DNA of 61,686 bases from positions 1 to 61,686 of the forward strand of contig JANYDK010000095.1 in assembly GCA_025363655.1 (NCBI GenBank), given 5' to 3'. Made by a program: the position numbers and the translations under genes. Shown in pieces: positions 8,145-16,506 of this stretch; the stretch's first letter is position 1, and every line of letters begins with the position of its first letter. The notes beneath the pieces were generated by a model, which worked only from the letters and a program-made list of their open reading frames with translations, was not told the DNA's origin and did not search any database. Origin of the DNA: Deltaproteobacteria bacterium. Lineage in GTDB: Bacteria > Myxococcota_A > Polyangia > Polyangiales > JADJMO01.

Positions 8145-9019
8145 GCGACGAAACGCCGACGGCCGAAGGGTTCGTCGATCCCCGCGTCCTCCTCCGCCGC
8201 TACGAGCTGCGCCCCAAGCGCTCGTTCGGGCAGAATTTTCTCGTCTCCGAGCGGGTGGTGCAAAAGATAGCGGAGTTATGCACCGCCGATTCGCCGCAGG
8301 TCGTCGTCGAAATCGGGGCCGGTCTCGGCACGCTCACCTCGGCGCTGCTCGCCCGCGCGCCACGCGTCGTCGCCATCGAGCGCGACCGCGATCTCCTGCC
8401 GGTGCTCGAGAAAGAGTTCGAAGGCGCGATCACCCGCGGCGGTCTTCGGCTGGTCGAGGCCGACGCCGCGCAGGTCGATTTTCGAGAGCTCTTCGGGGAC
8501 GCCGAGCGCGTCGTCCTCGCGGGCAACCTTCCGTATCAAATCACCGGACGTCTCATCGAGCGCGCCACCGAGCTCGGCACGCGCGTGCAAAGGCTGGTGG
8601 TGATGGTGCAACGGGAGGTCGCCGATCGTCTGATCGCGCCGCCCGACGGCGACTCTTACGGACAGCTCTCGATCTTCGCGCAGGCTGGTTTCACGGTGAA
8701 ACGTGAGCTCCTCGTCTCGGCCGGATGTTTTCATCCGCGGCCCGAGGTGGAGAGCGCGGTGGTGTCGTTCACTCCGCTGGCGACGCCGCGCGCCGAAGAG
8801 ACGCCGACCTTTCGCCGCGTCGTCCACGCTGCCTTCGCGGCCCGTCGCAAGACGCTGCGCAACGCGTTGGCTGCCCTCCTCGGGGAGCCTGGCGCGAAGG
8901 ACGCCGTCGCCACCACGGGCATCGATTTGCAACGCCGCGGCGAGACTTTGAGCGTCGAAGAGCTCGCCGCCATCGCCCGCGCGCTCGATGTCGCGCGCAC
9001 CGGCGAAGCGAACACGTAG
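8141..9019 (+). CDS. rsmA: Ribosomal RNA small subunit methyltransferase A
   Basis: A 292-aa enzyme that dimethylates two adjacent adenines in the 3' terminal helix of 16S rRNA (A1518/A1519 in E. coli numbering). Seen are the N-terminal PKRSFGQNFLVSE, SAM motif I VVEIGAGLGTLTSALL, the acidic VAIERDRDLLPVLE, and the catalytic NLPY in LAGNLPYQITGRLI. The C-terminal domain is present (FHPRPEVESAVVSF, FAARRKTLRNAL). The length is normal. Translation starts at a GTG overlapping the DUF58 stop, so this housekeeping gene rides on the MoxR operon. Confidence 0.95.
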   Translation: MSDETPTAEGFVDPRVLLRRYELRPKRSFGQNFLVSERVVQKIAELCTADSPQVVVEIGAGLGTLTSALLARAPRVVAIERDRDLLPVLEKEFEGAITRGGLRLVEADAAQVDFRELFGDAERVVLAGNLPYQITGRLIERATELGTRVQRLVVMVQREVADRLIAPPDGDSYGQLSIFAQAGFTVKRELLVSAGCFHPRPEVESAVVSFTPLATPRAEETPTFRRVVHAAFAARRKTLRNALAALLGEPGAKDAVATTGIDLQRRGETLSVEELAAIARALDVARTGEANT

Positions 9020-9078
9020 GCCCCAAACCGAGCGCAACACGGAGCAACGAAGCACCCCGTTCCTCTTGCCTCTCGAGC

Positions 9079-10302
9079 CTATTTTCGCAGCTGCGTCAGC
9101 GAGCCGAGCACCGGCGTGAGTGATGGATCGACGACGGGCGGCGCCTTCTCGCTCTCGCGTTCGCTCTCGACGATTTTTCGTGCGCGCGCACGCAAGCGCT
9201 CGAGCGCTTGGCTCCGAGAGTCGGCGTCGATGATCATGGGGCCCGCCTCGGCACGTTGCACGGGCCTCACGGAAACGGGAGCGACTGGCGCGACGATGGG
9301 TGGCGCGGGAGAGGCGATTGGCGGAGCCGCGAGCTCGACGGGCAGAACGATCGGCGCCGGTGCCTCGGATCGCGCCAGGAGCGGTATCGGCTCGGACACG
9401 GGCTCGATTCCTGGCAACGACGACGGCTCGGAGAGCGATTCGGCGGCCGGATGCGCAGCGTCGAGATCGTCGAGCATGCCTTGGGGATCGCCGAGGTCGC
9501 GAGACTCGCCGACCCCACCTTCGGCGTCGAGACCGTCAGGACCATCCAGCCCTTCGAGATCGACTGGCGCGATGTCGTGATCGTCTTGCTCGTCTTGGTC
9601 GTCTTGCTCGTGGCCTTGCGCTTCGCTGGCGGCGACCGGCGGCTGCTGCACGGTGAGATCGTCGAGCCCTGCGTTGGAGAGCTCGTGCGCTTCGATCTCG
9701 CCGTCGTCGACCTCTTCCGCGTCGTCGAGATCGTCTTCCGGTTCAGGAAGGTTCGGCATCAACGGCGGCGGAGGTGCGGCGGCGAACGGCGCGGCGCTCG
9801 GAAGAGACGGTCGCACCGAAGGGAGGCCCGGCGGACGAGTCGGCGGCCTCGGCATTCCCGAGCTTCGCGCGGTGACCGGGAGCGGGGGCGGCGTTCCCGA
9901 GGGGCGCGGCTGGGGCGGCGGCGGTGGCGTGTTCGGGCGCGACGGCGAAGGCGTCGGGTGACGTGCCGGGGCCATCGAGCGCTTCTCTTCGCGCATCACC
10001 ACGGCGCGATCGAGGAGCGTCTTGCTCTTCACGTCGAGCCGCGTGAACCGGAGCATGAGGGCAGCCTCTTCGTTCGGCGTTCCCGCGCGGAACCCGACCA
10101 CGCGACCTTCGCCGCGCATCACCGGAGTGCCGTCTTTCAAGGCGATTTCGAATCGGAGCACGACGCCGTTGGGACGGCTCTGCGCCCCGATGAGGACGAC
10201 GCCCGTTCTCGTGAAGGCGCTCGCCTCGGCCTCGAGGAGCTCCCTCTCGGTGGCGAACGGCCGTAGCACGCGCAATGCGACCGGCGGGGAGCTGTGAGCC
10301 AT
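9079..10302 (-). CDS. PilZ-like domain protein with long disordered tail
   Basis: From the ATG at 10302 the protein is ~407 aa. Residues 1-115 look like the PilZ variant common in myxobacteria (FTRTGVVLIGA, GEGRVVGFRAG, AALMLRFTRLDVKSKTLLDR), a fold that can bind c-di-GMP; I do not see a clean RxxxR + DxSxxG pair, so binding is uncertain. The rest is low-complexity: Pro-rich (PNTPPPPPQPRP), then strongly acidic (DDLDDAEEVDDGE, DEQDDHD), then a basic helix near the end (ALERLRARARKIVESERES). The frame is open further upstream, but that extension would overlap the divergent gene and lacks domain character. Confidence 0.7.
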   Translation of the reverse strand: MAHSSPPVALRVLRPFATERELLEAEASAFTRTGVVLIGAQSRPNGVVLRFEIALKDGTPVMRGEGRVVGFRAGTPNEEAALMLRFTRLDVKSKTLLDRAVVMREEKRSMAPARHPTPSPSRPNTPPPPPQPRPSGTPPPLPVTARSSGMPRPPTRPPGLPSVRPSLPSAAPFAAAPPPPLMPNLPEPEDDLDDAEEVDDGEIEAHELSNAGLDDLTVQQPPVAASEAQGHEQDDQDEQDDHDIAPVDLEGLDGPDGLDAEGGVGESRDLGDPQGMLDDLDAAHPAAESLSEPSSLPGIEPVSEPIPLLARSEAPAPIVLPVELAAPPIASPAPPIVAPVAPVSVRPVQRAEAGPMIIDADSRSQALERLRARARKIVESERESEKAPPVVDPSLTPVLGSLTQLRK

Positions 10303-10370
10303 GCCAGGCCCTACGTTCGCTCTGCTGGAGAGGGCGGGCAACTCAAAGGCAGCCAAGGGAGAGAAAAACC

Positions 10371-10421
10371 GCACCCGCGCCTGCGCCCGCGCCCGCACCC
10401 GTACCCGCGCCCGCGCCCGTG
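10371..10421. repeat. CGCCCG-type hexanucleotide microsatellite
   Basis: About eight imperfect copies of GCGCCC/GCACCC/GTACCC lie in the 144-bp gap between the divergent PilZ-like and zincin genes. They look like a slippage-prone spacer; no promoter is recognisable around them. Confidence 0.6.
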
Positions 10422-10446
10422 CTCCGCTCGTGCTAACGCGATCGGA

Positions 10447-11730
10447 GTGGCTCCGCGGATCGGTGTTCCCTTCGACGTGACGCTGCCGAGCGGCGTGCGG
10501 GTCACCGTGTGCGCGAAATCACGTGACCAGAAGCCGCCGAGCGATCTCGCCACACTGATCGATTCCAGTGGCGTCGAGTGCTCGGTCGATCTCTTCACCT
10601 TGCCGCTCGCCGATGCCAACGTCGTCGAAGGAATCCTCGCCTTCCTCGGTGCGATCGGCGCTCCACCGCAGAAAATCGAGTGTCGAAACTGTCGGGAAGA
10701 GGTCGAGGTCGATGCCCGCGCGCACGTGCAGCTCGCGCCATTGCTCATGCCGCAAGGAGATCCAGAGCTCGATCCGAAGGTCGACGAGGAGCGCACCTAC
10801 CCTCTGCCGCGGCCGCTGCGAATCGGGCGGTCGCGCACCGTGACTTCTTTCGTGCTCGGGCGCTCGACGTTGCGGGACGTCGTTCGACTTCGTCAGCTCC
10901 TCGGCGCGCCGGGGACGCCGCTGCCGCTCGAGGCCTCGTTCGTGCGGGCGCTTCGGCTCTCGTTCGATCAGGTCGCGAGCCCGACGGCGATTGCCCGCGC
11001 GCTGGTGCGCCTGTCCGACGACGACTTCGACGCGACCTACGCGGCGATCGCCGAGGCGTGGGATGCGCAGCATTACGTGCCGCGGCTCCTCGCGCCCGTT
11101 CCCTGTCCGAAGTGTGGCGCGCGGCACGATCTGCCGGTGCCGGCGAATCGTCCGATCGAGCTATTTTTGCCGCGATCGGAAGTCGGCGACGGTGCGTTTC
11201 CCTCGCTCGAGGAGTTTCGCCGAATGGCGCTCGTGCTCGCGCGCGAGGTGATGGCGGCAGCGGGGTTCTCCGAGGGCTCGGGCGTCGAGATCCTCGTCGA
11301 CGATGGGGTGCCCCCTTGTGACGACGGTGGCGAGCCGCTCCTCGGCAGCTACACGCCGGCGCCCGAAGGCGAGGCCGAGGCGCTCCGGCCGACCCCCGCG
11401 CCCTTCGAAATCGCCCTCTATTTCCGGACCTTTCGCGCGATGTACGAGGACGAGCCGTACGACGTCGAGGCCGAGATTCGCGAGACCCTGGAGCACGAGC
11501 TCGAGCACCACCAGAACCACCTCGCGGGGGACGATCCGCTCGACGACGAAGAGCGCGCCGAGATCGTGCGCGAGCGGACGCGGCTCGTCGGCAAGCGCAG
11601 CACCCCCGCGGAGTTGGTCTCGAGCGTCGGCTTTCTCGCAGGTGACTTCGGTCGCTTCCTTCGCGTCACCTGGCCGCTCTGGCTCATCGCCCTCGTCGTG
11701 TTCCTCGTCATGCTCGGTTCGGAGCGTTGA
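10447..11730 (+). CDS. Tail-anchored zincin-like metallopeptidase with two zinc-knuckle pairs
   Basis: About 427 aa from the GTG at 10447 (VAPRIGVPFDVTLPSG), chosen because everything upstream is low-complexity repeat. Two CxxC pairs (ECRNC and PCPKCGARHDLPV) flank a helical middle and look like halves of one or two zinc ribbons. Residues ~330-385 carry IALYFRTFRAMYED followed by TLEHELEHHQNHL: the HELEH is an HExxH zinc site in a context like the minimal zincin family (PF06262 type). The protein ends with a single transmembrane helix (TWPLWLIALVVFLVMLG) and a short tail, so the peptidase faces the cytosol. The substrate is unknown. Confidence 0.68.
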   Translation: MAPRIGVPFDVTLPSGVRVTVCAKSRDQKPPSDLATLIDSSGVECSVDLFTLPLADANVVEGILAFLGAIGAPPQKIECRNCREEVEVDARAHVQLAPLLMPQGDPELDPKVDEERTYPLPRPLRIGRSRTVTSFVLGRSTLRDVVRLRQLLGAPGTPLPLEASFVRALRLSFDQVASPTAIARALVRLSDDDFDATYAAIAEAWDAQHYVPRLLAPVPCPKCGARHDLPVPANRPIELFLPRSEVGDGAFPSLEEFRRMALVLAREVMAAAGFSEGSGVEILVDDGVPPCDDGGEPLLGSYTPAPEGEAEALRPTPAPFEIALYFRTFRAMYEDEPYDVEAEIRETLEHELEHHQNHLAGDDPLDDEERAEIVRERTRLVGKRSTPAELVSSVGFLAGDFGRFLRVTWPLWLIALVVFLVMLGSER

Positions 11731-11771
11731 TTCTCCCGTTTGCCCAGCTGACTTTGGGCAATGAACGCGGT

Positions 11772-11799
11772 TTGACAATCGCGAATGTACGAGTAATGT
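11772..11799 (+). promoter_or_regulatory. Sigma-70-like promoter of the 154-aa basic protein
   Basis: A perfect TTGACA (11772-11777), a 16-bp spacer and TAATGT (11794-11799) lie about 70 bp before the ATG at 11872. The surrounding 100 bp are noticeably AT-richer than the genes. Confidence 0.6.
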
Positions 11800-11871
11800 G
11801 CGCGGAGTGTGCGACGAGGTTTCTCGCACAAAATATCGACTGTTTCGTGCCCTTCCACTGGAGACGTGACC

Positions 11872-12336
11872 ATGGCCAAGGCGAAGGCGAGCGCGCGTCC
11901 GGCGAATCGGCGAGGCAGCCCGGAGGCGGTCGAGAAGCGCAAGGTCGCCCGCATGTTCAACGACCTCCTCGGCGGTCGCGGTCCCTCTTCGCAGAAGCTC
12001 GACGGGCGCACCGAGAAGCGACGCCAGCGCCTTCTTCGTGAGCTGGAACAGGGTCAGGCGCACGGCGCACGCGAGCTCAAACCGCTCGACATCCTCCAGC
12101 GCGTGCAAGAGCTCCTCGAGCTCGGCGAGCCCGTCGCCAACATCCGAAAAGTGAGCAAGGTGCCGAAGACGCCGGTGCAGAACGAAGGCATCGTCGAGTT
12201 GGTAAAGCGTCTGCACAATGCCTACGCTTTTCGGCCAGAGGCGTACCGCTTCGTCGGTATCTCCGAAGAGGCTCTCGCCGAAGCCGGCGTCATTCACGTC
12301 GAAGGCAGCGGTCGCGGCACCAAAAAGAAGAAATGA
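11872..12336 (+). CDS. Conserved basic hypothetical protein (154 aa)
   Basis: From the ATG at 11872 (MAKAKASARPANRRG) the protein is 154 aa, with a Lys/Arg-rich disordered N-terminus, helical segments (VEKRKVARMFNDLL, RRQRLLRELEQGQ, LDILQRVQELLELG), a central VSKVPKTPVQ turn, a second helical block (GIVELVKRLHNAYAF) and a poly-Lys end. It resembles no enzyme. The charge pattern suggests a nucleic-acid or ribosome-associated protein; that is inference. It has its own promoter, and its 3' end sits 50 bp before the parvulin ATG. The frame is open upstream but the extension is in AT-rich promoter sequence. Confidence 0.6.
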   Translation: MAKAKASARPANRRGSPEAVEKRKVARMFNDLLGGRGPSSQKLDGRTEKRRQRLLRELEQGQAHGARELKPLDILQRVQELLELGEPVANIRKVSKVPKTPVQNEGIVELVKRLHNAYAFRPEAYRFVGISEEALAEAGVIHVEGSGRGTKKKK

Positions 12337-12386
12337 TCTTCTCCGGCGCGTTTGACCGCGTCCGGTCGCCGACCTACCCGATCACC

Positions 12387-13328
12387 ATGCGTCGTCACGG
12401 GCTCAGGTCGCTCCTGCCGCTCCTTGCTGCCGGGCTCGTCGCCCTCGGCACCGGGCTGGCCACGGCCCAGCAGCCAGACCCCGATCCGGTCGTCGTCAAA
12501 ATCGGCGACAAGCTCGTCCGCGCCTCGACGCTGAAGCGCGCCCTCGCCGGCGTGCCCAAGTTCGAGCTCAACGCCTTGGGCACCACCAAGCTGGCCGTCT
12601 TGAAGAAGTACGTCGACGAGGCGATCGTCCACGAAGAGCTGCTCGCCGAGGCCGCGCGTCGCAAGGGCGCCTTGGACGATCGCATGGTGACGGTGCAATT
12701 GCGCAAGGTGCTGGCCGGCGCGCTCGTCCGCAAAGAGCTCGGGGCGGTCACCAAAGAAGGCATCACCGGGGCTGAAATTCAGGCCTATTACGACGCGCAT
12801 CTCTCCGAGTACCAAACGCCCGAGCGCGTTCGGCTCTCGCACATCATCCTCGCGACCAAGGTCGAGGCCGACACGCTCCTCGCCAAAGTGCTCGCCGATC
12901 CGACCCGCGAAGGTTGGGCGAAGCTCGCCGCCGACAACAGCCTCGATCCGAACACCAAGCGCACCGGTGGCGATCTCGGCTTCGTCTCCGCCGACGGTCG
13001 TTCGAGTGAGCCGAAGGTCGTGGTCCCGCTGAAGCTGGTCACTGCCGCCTTCGCGCTCAAGGACGGAGACATCGGAAAAGAGCCCGTCCAGAGCGATGCC
13101 GGTTGGCACCTCATCTGGCGTCGCGGTCATGTGCCGGCGATGACCCGCACGGTCGCGATGGAAGAGGCGACCATCCGCGAGCTCCTCTTCGAGCAAAAGC
13201 AGCAGGCGACGTACAAGAGCCTCCTCGATCGGCTGCACGGCTCGAATCCGCTGCAACTCGACGACGAGCTGGTGCCGATTCCGTCCATCTCCGTCGGCCC
13301 GCGCCCCGTCCCTTTGGGCGGGAAGTAA
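12387..13328 (+). CDS. Exported parvulin-type peptidyl-prolyl isomerase (SurA/PrsA-like)
   Basis: About 313 aa from the ATG at 12387, the start that gives a clean signal peptide (LLPLLAAGLVALGTGLATAQ). The N-terminal helical region (VVVKIGDKLVRASTLKRAL, VLKKYVDEAIVHEELLAEAA) is the SurA-N/PrsA chaperone part. Residues ~135-245 are the parvulin domain (RVRLSHIILAT, KLAADNSLDPNTKRTGGDLG, AFALKDGDIG, SDAGWHLI). It would help fold outer-membrane or secreted proteins in the periplasm. A strong hairpin follows at 13352-13377. One PPIase domain is present, against two in E. coli SurA. Confidence 0.85.
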   Translation: MRRHGLRSLLPLLAAGLVALGTGLATAQQPDPDPVVVKIGDKLVRASTLKRALAGVPKFELNALGTTKLAVLKKYVDEAIVHEELLAEAARRKGALDDRMVTVQLRKVLAGALVRKELGAVTKEGITGAEIQAYYDAHLSEYQTPERVRLSHIILATKVEADTLLAKVLADPTREGWAKLAADNSLDPNTKRTGGDLGFVSADGRSSEPKVVVPLKLVTAAFALKDGDIGKEPVQSDAGWHLIWRRGHVPAMTRTVAMEEATIRELLFEQKQQATYKSLLDRLHGSNPLQLDDELVPIPSISVGPRPVPLGGK

Positions 13329-13351
13329 GCGAGTCGACTCTACAGGGCGAA

Positions 13352-13377
13352 AAGGCCGGCGATTGCGCGCCGGCCTT
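13352..13377 (+). terminator. Strong GC hairpin after the parvulin gene
   Basis: AAGGCCGGCG, loop ATTGCG and CGCCGGCCTT form a perfect 10-bp stem 24 bp after the stop codon and 33 bp before the folP start. There is no T-run after it beyond TT; strength and location support a terminator that separates the two units. Confidence 0.6.
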
Positions 13378-13410
13378 GATGGATCGCGGCTCGGCTGCTA
13401 CCGCTCGATC

Positions 13411-14355
13411 GTGGCCTCGGGGGACTTCGACCCGCAGGCGGTGATCCTCCGTCTGCGTGCGTGGGTGCGTGGTGCCTCGGGTGCCGCGGAGGGACCGGTG
13501 CGTCCGGCGATCGTCGGCGTCCTCAACGTCACGCCCGACTCCTTCAGCGACGGCGGGCGCTACCTCGACGTCGCCGCGGCATCGGCCCAGGCGGCGCGGC
13601 TCCTCGAAGATGGCGCCGACGTCCTCGAGATCGGCGGCGAATCGACGAGGCCGGCCGGCAGCGTCTACGGCGCGGGCCACGTGAAGGTCGACGACGCGAC
13701 GCAAATCGCCCGTATTTTGCCGGTGATCACGCATGCCGCGCGAGAGCTCCGCGCGCTCGTTGCCGTCGACACCACCTCGGTCGTGGTCGCCGAGGCTGCC
13801 CTCGAGGCTGGCGCAGCGATCGTCAACGACGTGTCGTGTCTGGCCGACGTCGCGCTCGCCGAGCTGGTGGCGAAGCGTTCGGCGTGGCTGGTCTTGATGC
13901 ACAGCCGGCCAGGCGCGGCCTCGGCGTACGACGACGTCGTCGAAGACGTCGCGCGTGAATGGTCGGCTGCCCGCGATCGCGCCGTCGCCGCGGGCGTGCC
14001 TCGTGAGCGCATCGTGATGGATCCCGGCATCGGCTTCGGCAAAGGTGCGGCCGACAACTTCCGCATCCTCGCGTCGATCCCTCGCTTCCTCGAGCTCGGT
14101 CATCCCGTCTATGTCGGCGCCAGTCGCAAGGCCTTCATCGCTGCCGCGGAAGAGCGCGCGTTCGGGGTCCGTGCTGCTTCGACCGATCGCCTCGGGGGAA
14201 CGCTGGCCGCGTCGCTGCTCGCTGCGCGTTTCGGCGCGGCTGCGCTCCGCGTCCACGAGCCGGCCCCACTTCGCCAAGCCCTCGCCGTCGAGTCGGCCAT
14301 TCTCGGCGCGCGCTCTGCAACGACTGTAGCGAGTGGAGAGAAGGGGAGAAGCTGA
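13411..14355 (+). CDS. folP: Dihydropteroate synthase
   Basis: About 314 aa from the GTG at 13411. The enzyme joins 6-hydroxymethyl-dihydropterin pyrophosphate and p-aminobenzoate in folate synthesis. Diagnostic segments are VGVLNVTPDSFSDGGRY, GADVLEIGGESTRPA, AIVNDVSCL, LVLMHSRPG, ERIVMDPGIGFGK and VGASRKAFI, all in the normal order. It is the first gene of a folP-cdaA-cdaR unit; its TGA shares a base with the cdaA ATG (TGATG). The same linkage of folP and the diadenylate cyclase gene is known in several phyla. Confidence 0.95.
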   Translation: MASGDFDPQAVILRLRAWVRGASGAAEGPVRPAIVGVLNVTPDSFSDGGRYLDVAAASAQAARLLEDGADVLEIGGESTRPAGSVYGAGHVKVDDATQIARILPVITHAARELRALVAVDTTSVVVAEAALEAGAAIVNDVSCLADVALAELVAKRSAWLVLMHSRPGAASAYDDVVEDVAREWSAARDRAVAAGVPRERIVMDPGIGFGKGAADNFRILASIPRFLELGHPVYVGASRKAFIAAAEERAFGVRAASTDRLGGTLAASLLAARFGAAALRVHEPAPLRQALAVESAILGARSATTVASGEKGRS

Positions 14356-15467
14356 TGCTCGACGGCTTCTCGCAGCTCTTCGCGCCGCGGCCTTTCTGGC
14401 AAATTCTCGCCGATTTCGCCGACGTCGCGATCGTCGGCTACCTCGTCTATCGCGTGCTCCTCGTGCTCCGCGGGACGCGCGCGATGCAGATGGGCTTCGG
14501 CCTCCTCGTCCTCGGCGGCATCTACGTCGTCGGCAAATGGATGGGACTCGTCACCCTGGTGACGCTCCTCTCGACGCTCCTCTCGTCGATCATCTTGGTC
14601 GTCGTCGTCGTCTTCCAGAGCGATCTTCGCCGCGGCCTCATGCGCGCGGGCACGCGTCCGCTCTTCGTCGGGCTCACGCGTGACGACGAGGCGAAGGTCA
14701 TCGAAGAGATCATCGCCGCCGTCACCGAGCTGGCGCGCCTTCGCCACGGGGCGATCATCACCTGGGAGCGCGACGCCAACCTCGACGAGTTCATCGTCGG
14801 CGCCGGCACCGAGATCGACGCCAAGGTCTCGCGCGAGCTGCTCGTCTCGCTCTTCGTCCCCGTCGGCGAAAACAAGCTCCACGACGGCGCGGTCATCATC
14901 CGCAACTTGCGCATCGCGCACGCCGGCGTCTTCTTCCCGATGCCCGAGAAACATGGCCTCGACAAGCAGTTCGGGTCGCGTCACCGCGCGGCCATCGGCA
15001 TCACCGCCGACACCGACGCGCTCGCCATCGTCGTCTCGGAAGAGCGCGGGACGATCATGTTCTGCTTTCAAGAGAACCACGTCGACAACGTCACGCCCGA
15101 CGCGCTCCGCAATCTCCTCCGTCGCTACGAGCAGCCGAAGAAGCGGAAGGCGCCGCGTAACACCGTGCCGCCGTCGTCGCGTCGCAACACGCAGTCGATC
15201 GCGCCGCCCCCGCCGCCGCCGCCCCCGTCGTCGTCGCGGGCCAGCATGAGCGCGAGCGCGACGCCGTTGCCTGCGCCGGTGAAGCTCTCGACCGGACCGG
15301 TGGTCGTGCGCCCCGCGCCGCCGACGACGCAGCGGCAGACGACGTACGGCGCCGATGCTCCGCCCGTCTCGCAGCGTGAGCCCGTGCCGCCGTCGACGCC
15401 GCGACCCGCATCGTTGCCGCCGCCTGCCGCAGCCGAAGCTCCTCCCGAAGAAGGCACCGACCAATGA
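14355..15467 (+). CDS. cdaA: Membrane diadenylate cyclase (CdaA/DacA type)
   Basis: A 370-aa enzyme that condenses two ATP to c-di-AMP. Three transmembrane helices lie in residues ~17-87. The DAC domain follows, with the catalytic DGA at 177-179 (KLHDGAVIIRN) and RHR at 209-211 (FGSRHRAAIGI). The cyclase ends near residue 263. An unusual ~105-residue tail rich in Pro, Ser and Arg (including a run of about nine prolines) has no counterpart in Bacillus CdaA (273 aa) and is probably disordered. The downstream cdaR-like gene overlaps by ATGA, so the regulator pair is preserved. Confidence 0.92.
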   Translation: MLDGFSQLFAPRPFWQILADFADVAIVGYLVYRVLLVLRGTRAMQMGFGLLVLGGIYVVGKWMGLVTLVTLLSTLLSSIILVVVVVFQSDLRRGLMRAGTRPLFVGLTRDDEAKVIEEIIAAVTELARLRHGAIITWERDANLDEFIVGAGTEIDAKVSRELLVSLFVPVGENKLHDGAVIIRNLRIAHAGVFFPMPEKHGLDKQFGSRHRAAIGITADTDALAIVVSEERGTIMFCFQENHVDNVTPDALRNLLRRYEQPKKRKAPRNTVPPSSRRNTQSIAPPPPPPPPSSSRASMSASATPLPAPVKLSTGPVVVRPAPPTTQRQTTYGADAPPVSQREPVPPSTPRPASLPPPAAAEAPPEEGTDQ

Positions 15468-16450
15468 GCCGCGTCGACGAAGAGCCGGCAATTCCGTCGA
15501 TCGGCACGCGCGTGCTCTCGCGGCTCACCGAGAATTCGGTGCTGAAGGTGGTCTCGCTCGCCATCTCGATCGGGCTCTACGTGGTCCTCCACAGCGGCAG
15601 CGACGCGCAGCGCACCATCGAGGTCGAGGTCTTCGAACGCACCCCCGACGATACGAACATCGTCCACCTGACGCCGATCCCTTCGCGCGTGCGCGTCACC
15701 GTCAAAGGGCCGCGCGGGCTCCTCGACGAGCTCGGCACCAACGTCGAGCCGGTGACCATCGATCTCTCGAAGGCGCCGGCGCGGGTGAACCTCGGCAACC
15801 TCGATTTCAAGCTCCCGACGGGCGTGCAGAAGGTCCAGGTGGTGCCCACCTACGTCAGCCTTCGTTGGGACACGAAGATCACCAAACGCATCCCCGTCGA
15901 GGTCACGTGGACCGCGCCGCCCGAAGGGCTCGCGATCAAGAACCTCGTCGCCGATCCCTCGAGCATCACCGTCAGCGGGCCGAAATCGCTGATCGACGTC
16001 ATGCAGCGTCTGCGCACCAACGGCCTCGATCTCGCGCACCGCGACGCGGGGAGCCACACCCAGAGCCTCTTCGTCGACCTCAGCGAGAACCCGGCGCTCG
16101 TCGGCGCGCAGCTCGGCCTCGACGCGATGGTCAAGCTCTCGATCGACACCGTCGAAGCGCGCTTCGATCTCGTCGCCGAGACCAAGACGCGGACCTTCCC
16201 CAACCTGGTGGTGCTGGCGACCGGCGGCAAAGGCGTGACGTTGCGACCGCCGAAGGTCACCGTCGTCGCCACCTGTCCACCGCGGCGCGCCGACGAGCTC
16301 GTTGCCGACGCGATCATCCCCAAGATCGATCTCGAGGCGCTCGGCCCCGATTTCGCCAAAAAAGGGCCTGAAGAGACCGACGTCAAGCTCGAGATCCCCG
16401 GCTGCACGGACGTGACGGTGAGCCCGCCGCGCGTCGCCGTCACGCGTTGA
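15464..16450 (+). CDS. YbbR/CdaR-like regulator of the diadenylate cyclase
   Basis: A 328-aa protein with one N-terminal transmembrane helix (VLKVVSLAISIGLYVVL), then extracytoplasmic beta-rich YbbR repeats visible as recurring patterns such as RVRVTVKGPRGLLDEL, IKNLVADPSSITVSGPKSLID and VEARFDLVAETKTRTF. In Bacillus the homologue CdaR binds and tunes CdaA. The immediate overlap with cdaA argues for the same role here. There is no glmM immediately downstream, unlike Firmicutes; the following gene is a CoA-ester dehydratase. Confidence 0.85.
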   Translation: MSRVDEEPAIPSIGTRVLSRLTENSVLKVVSLAISIGLYVVLHSGSDAQRTIEVEVFERTPDDTNIVHLTPIPSRVRVTVKGPRGLLDELGTNVEPVTIDLSKAPARVNLGNLDFKLPTGVQKVQVVPTYVSLRWDTKITKRIPVEVTWTAPPEGLAIKNLVADPSSITVSGPKSLIDVMQRLRTNGLDLAHRDAGSHTQSLFVDLSENPALVGAQLGLDAMVKLSIDTVEARFDLVAETKTRTFPNLVVLATGGKGVTLRPPKVTVVATCPPRRADELVADAIIPKIDLEALGPDFAKKGPEETDVKLEIPGCTDVTVSPPRVAVTR

Positions 16451-16506
16451 ACACGAACTTCGCGAAGCAACGAAGCGAAACAACTTCGCGAACCAAGAGG
16501 AGCGAG

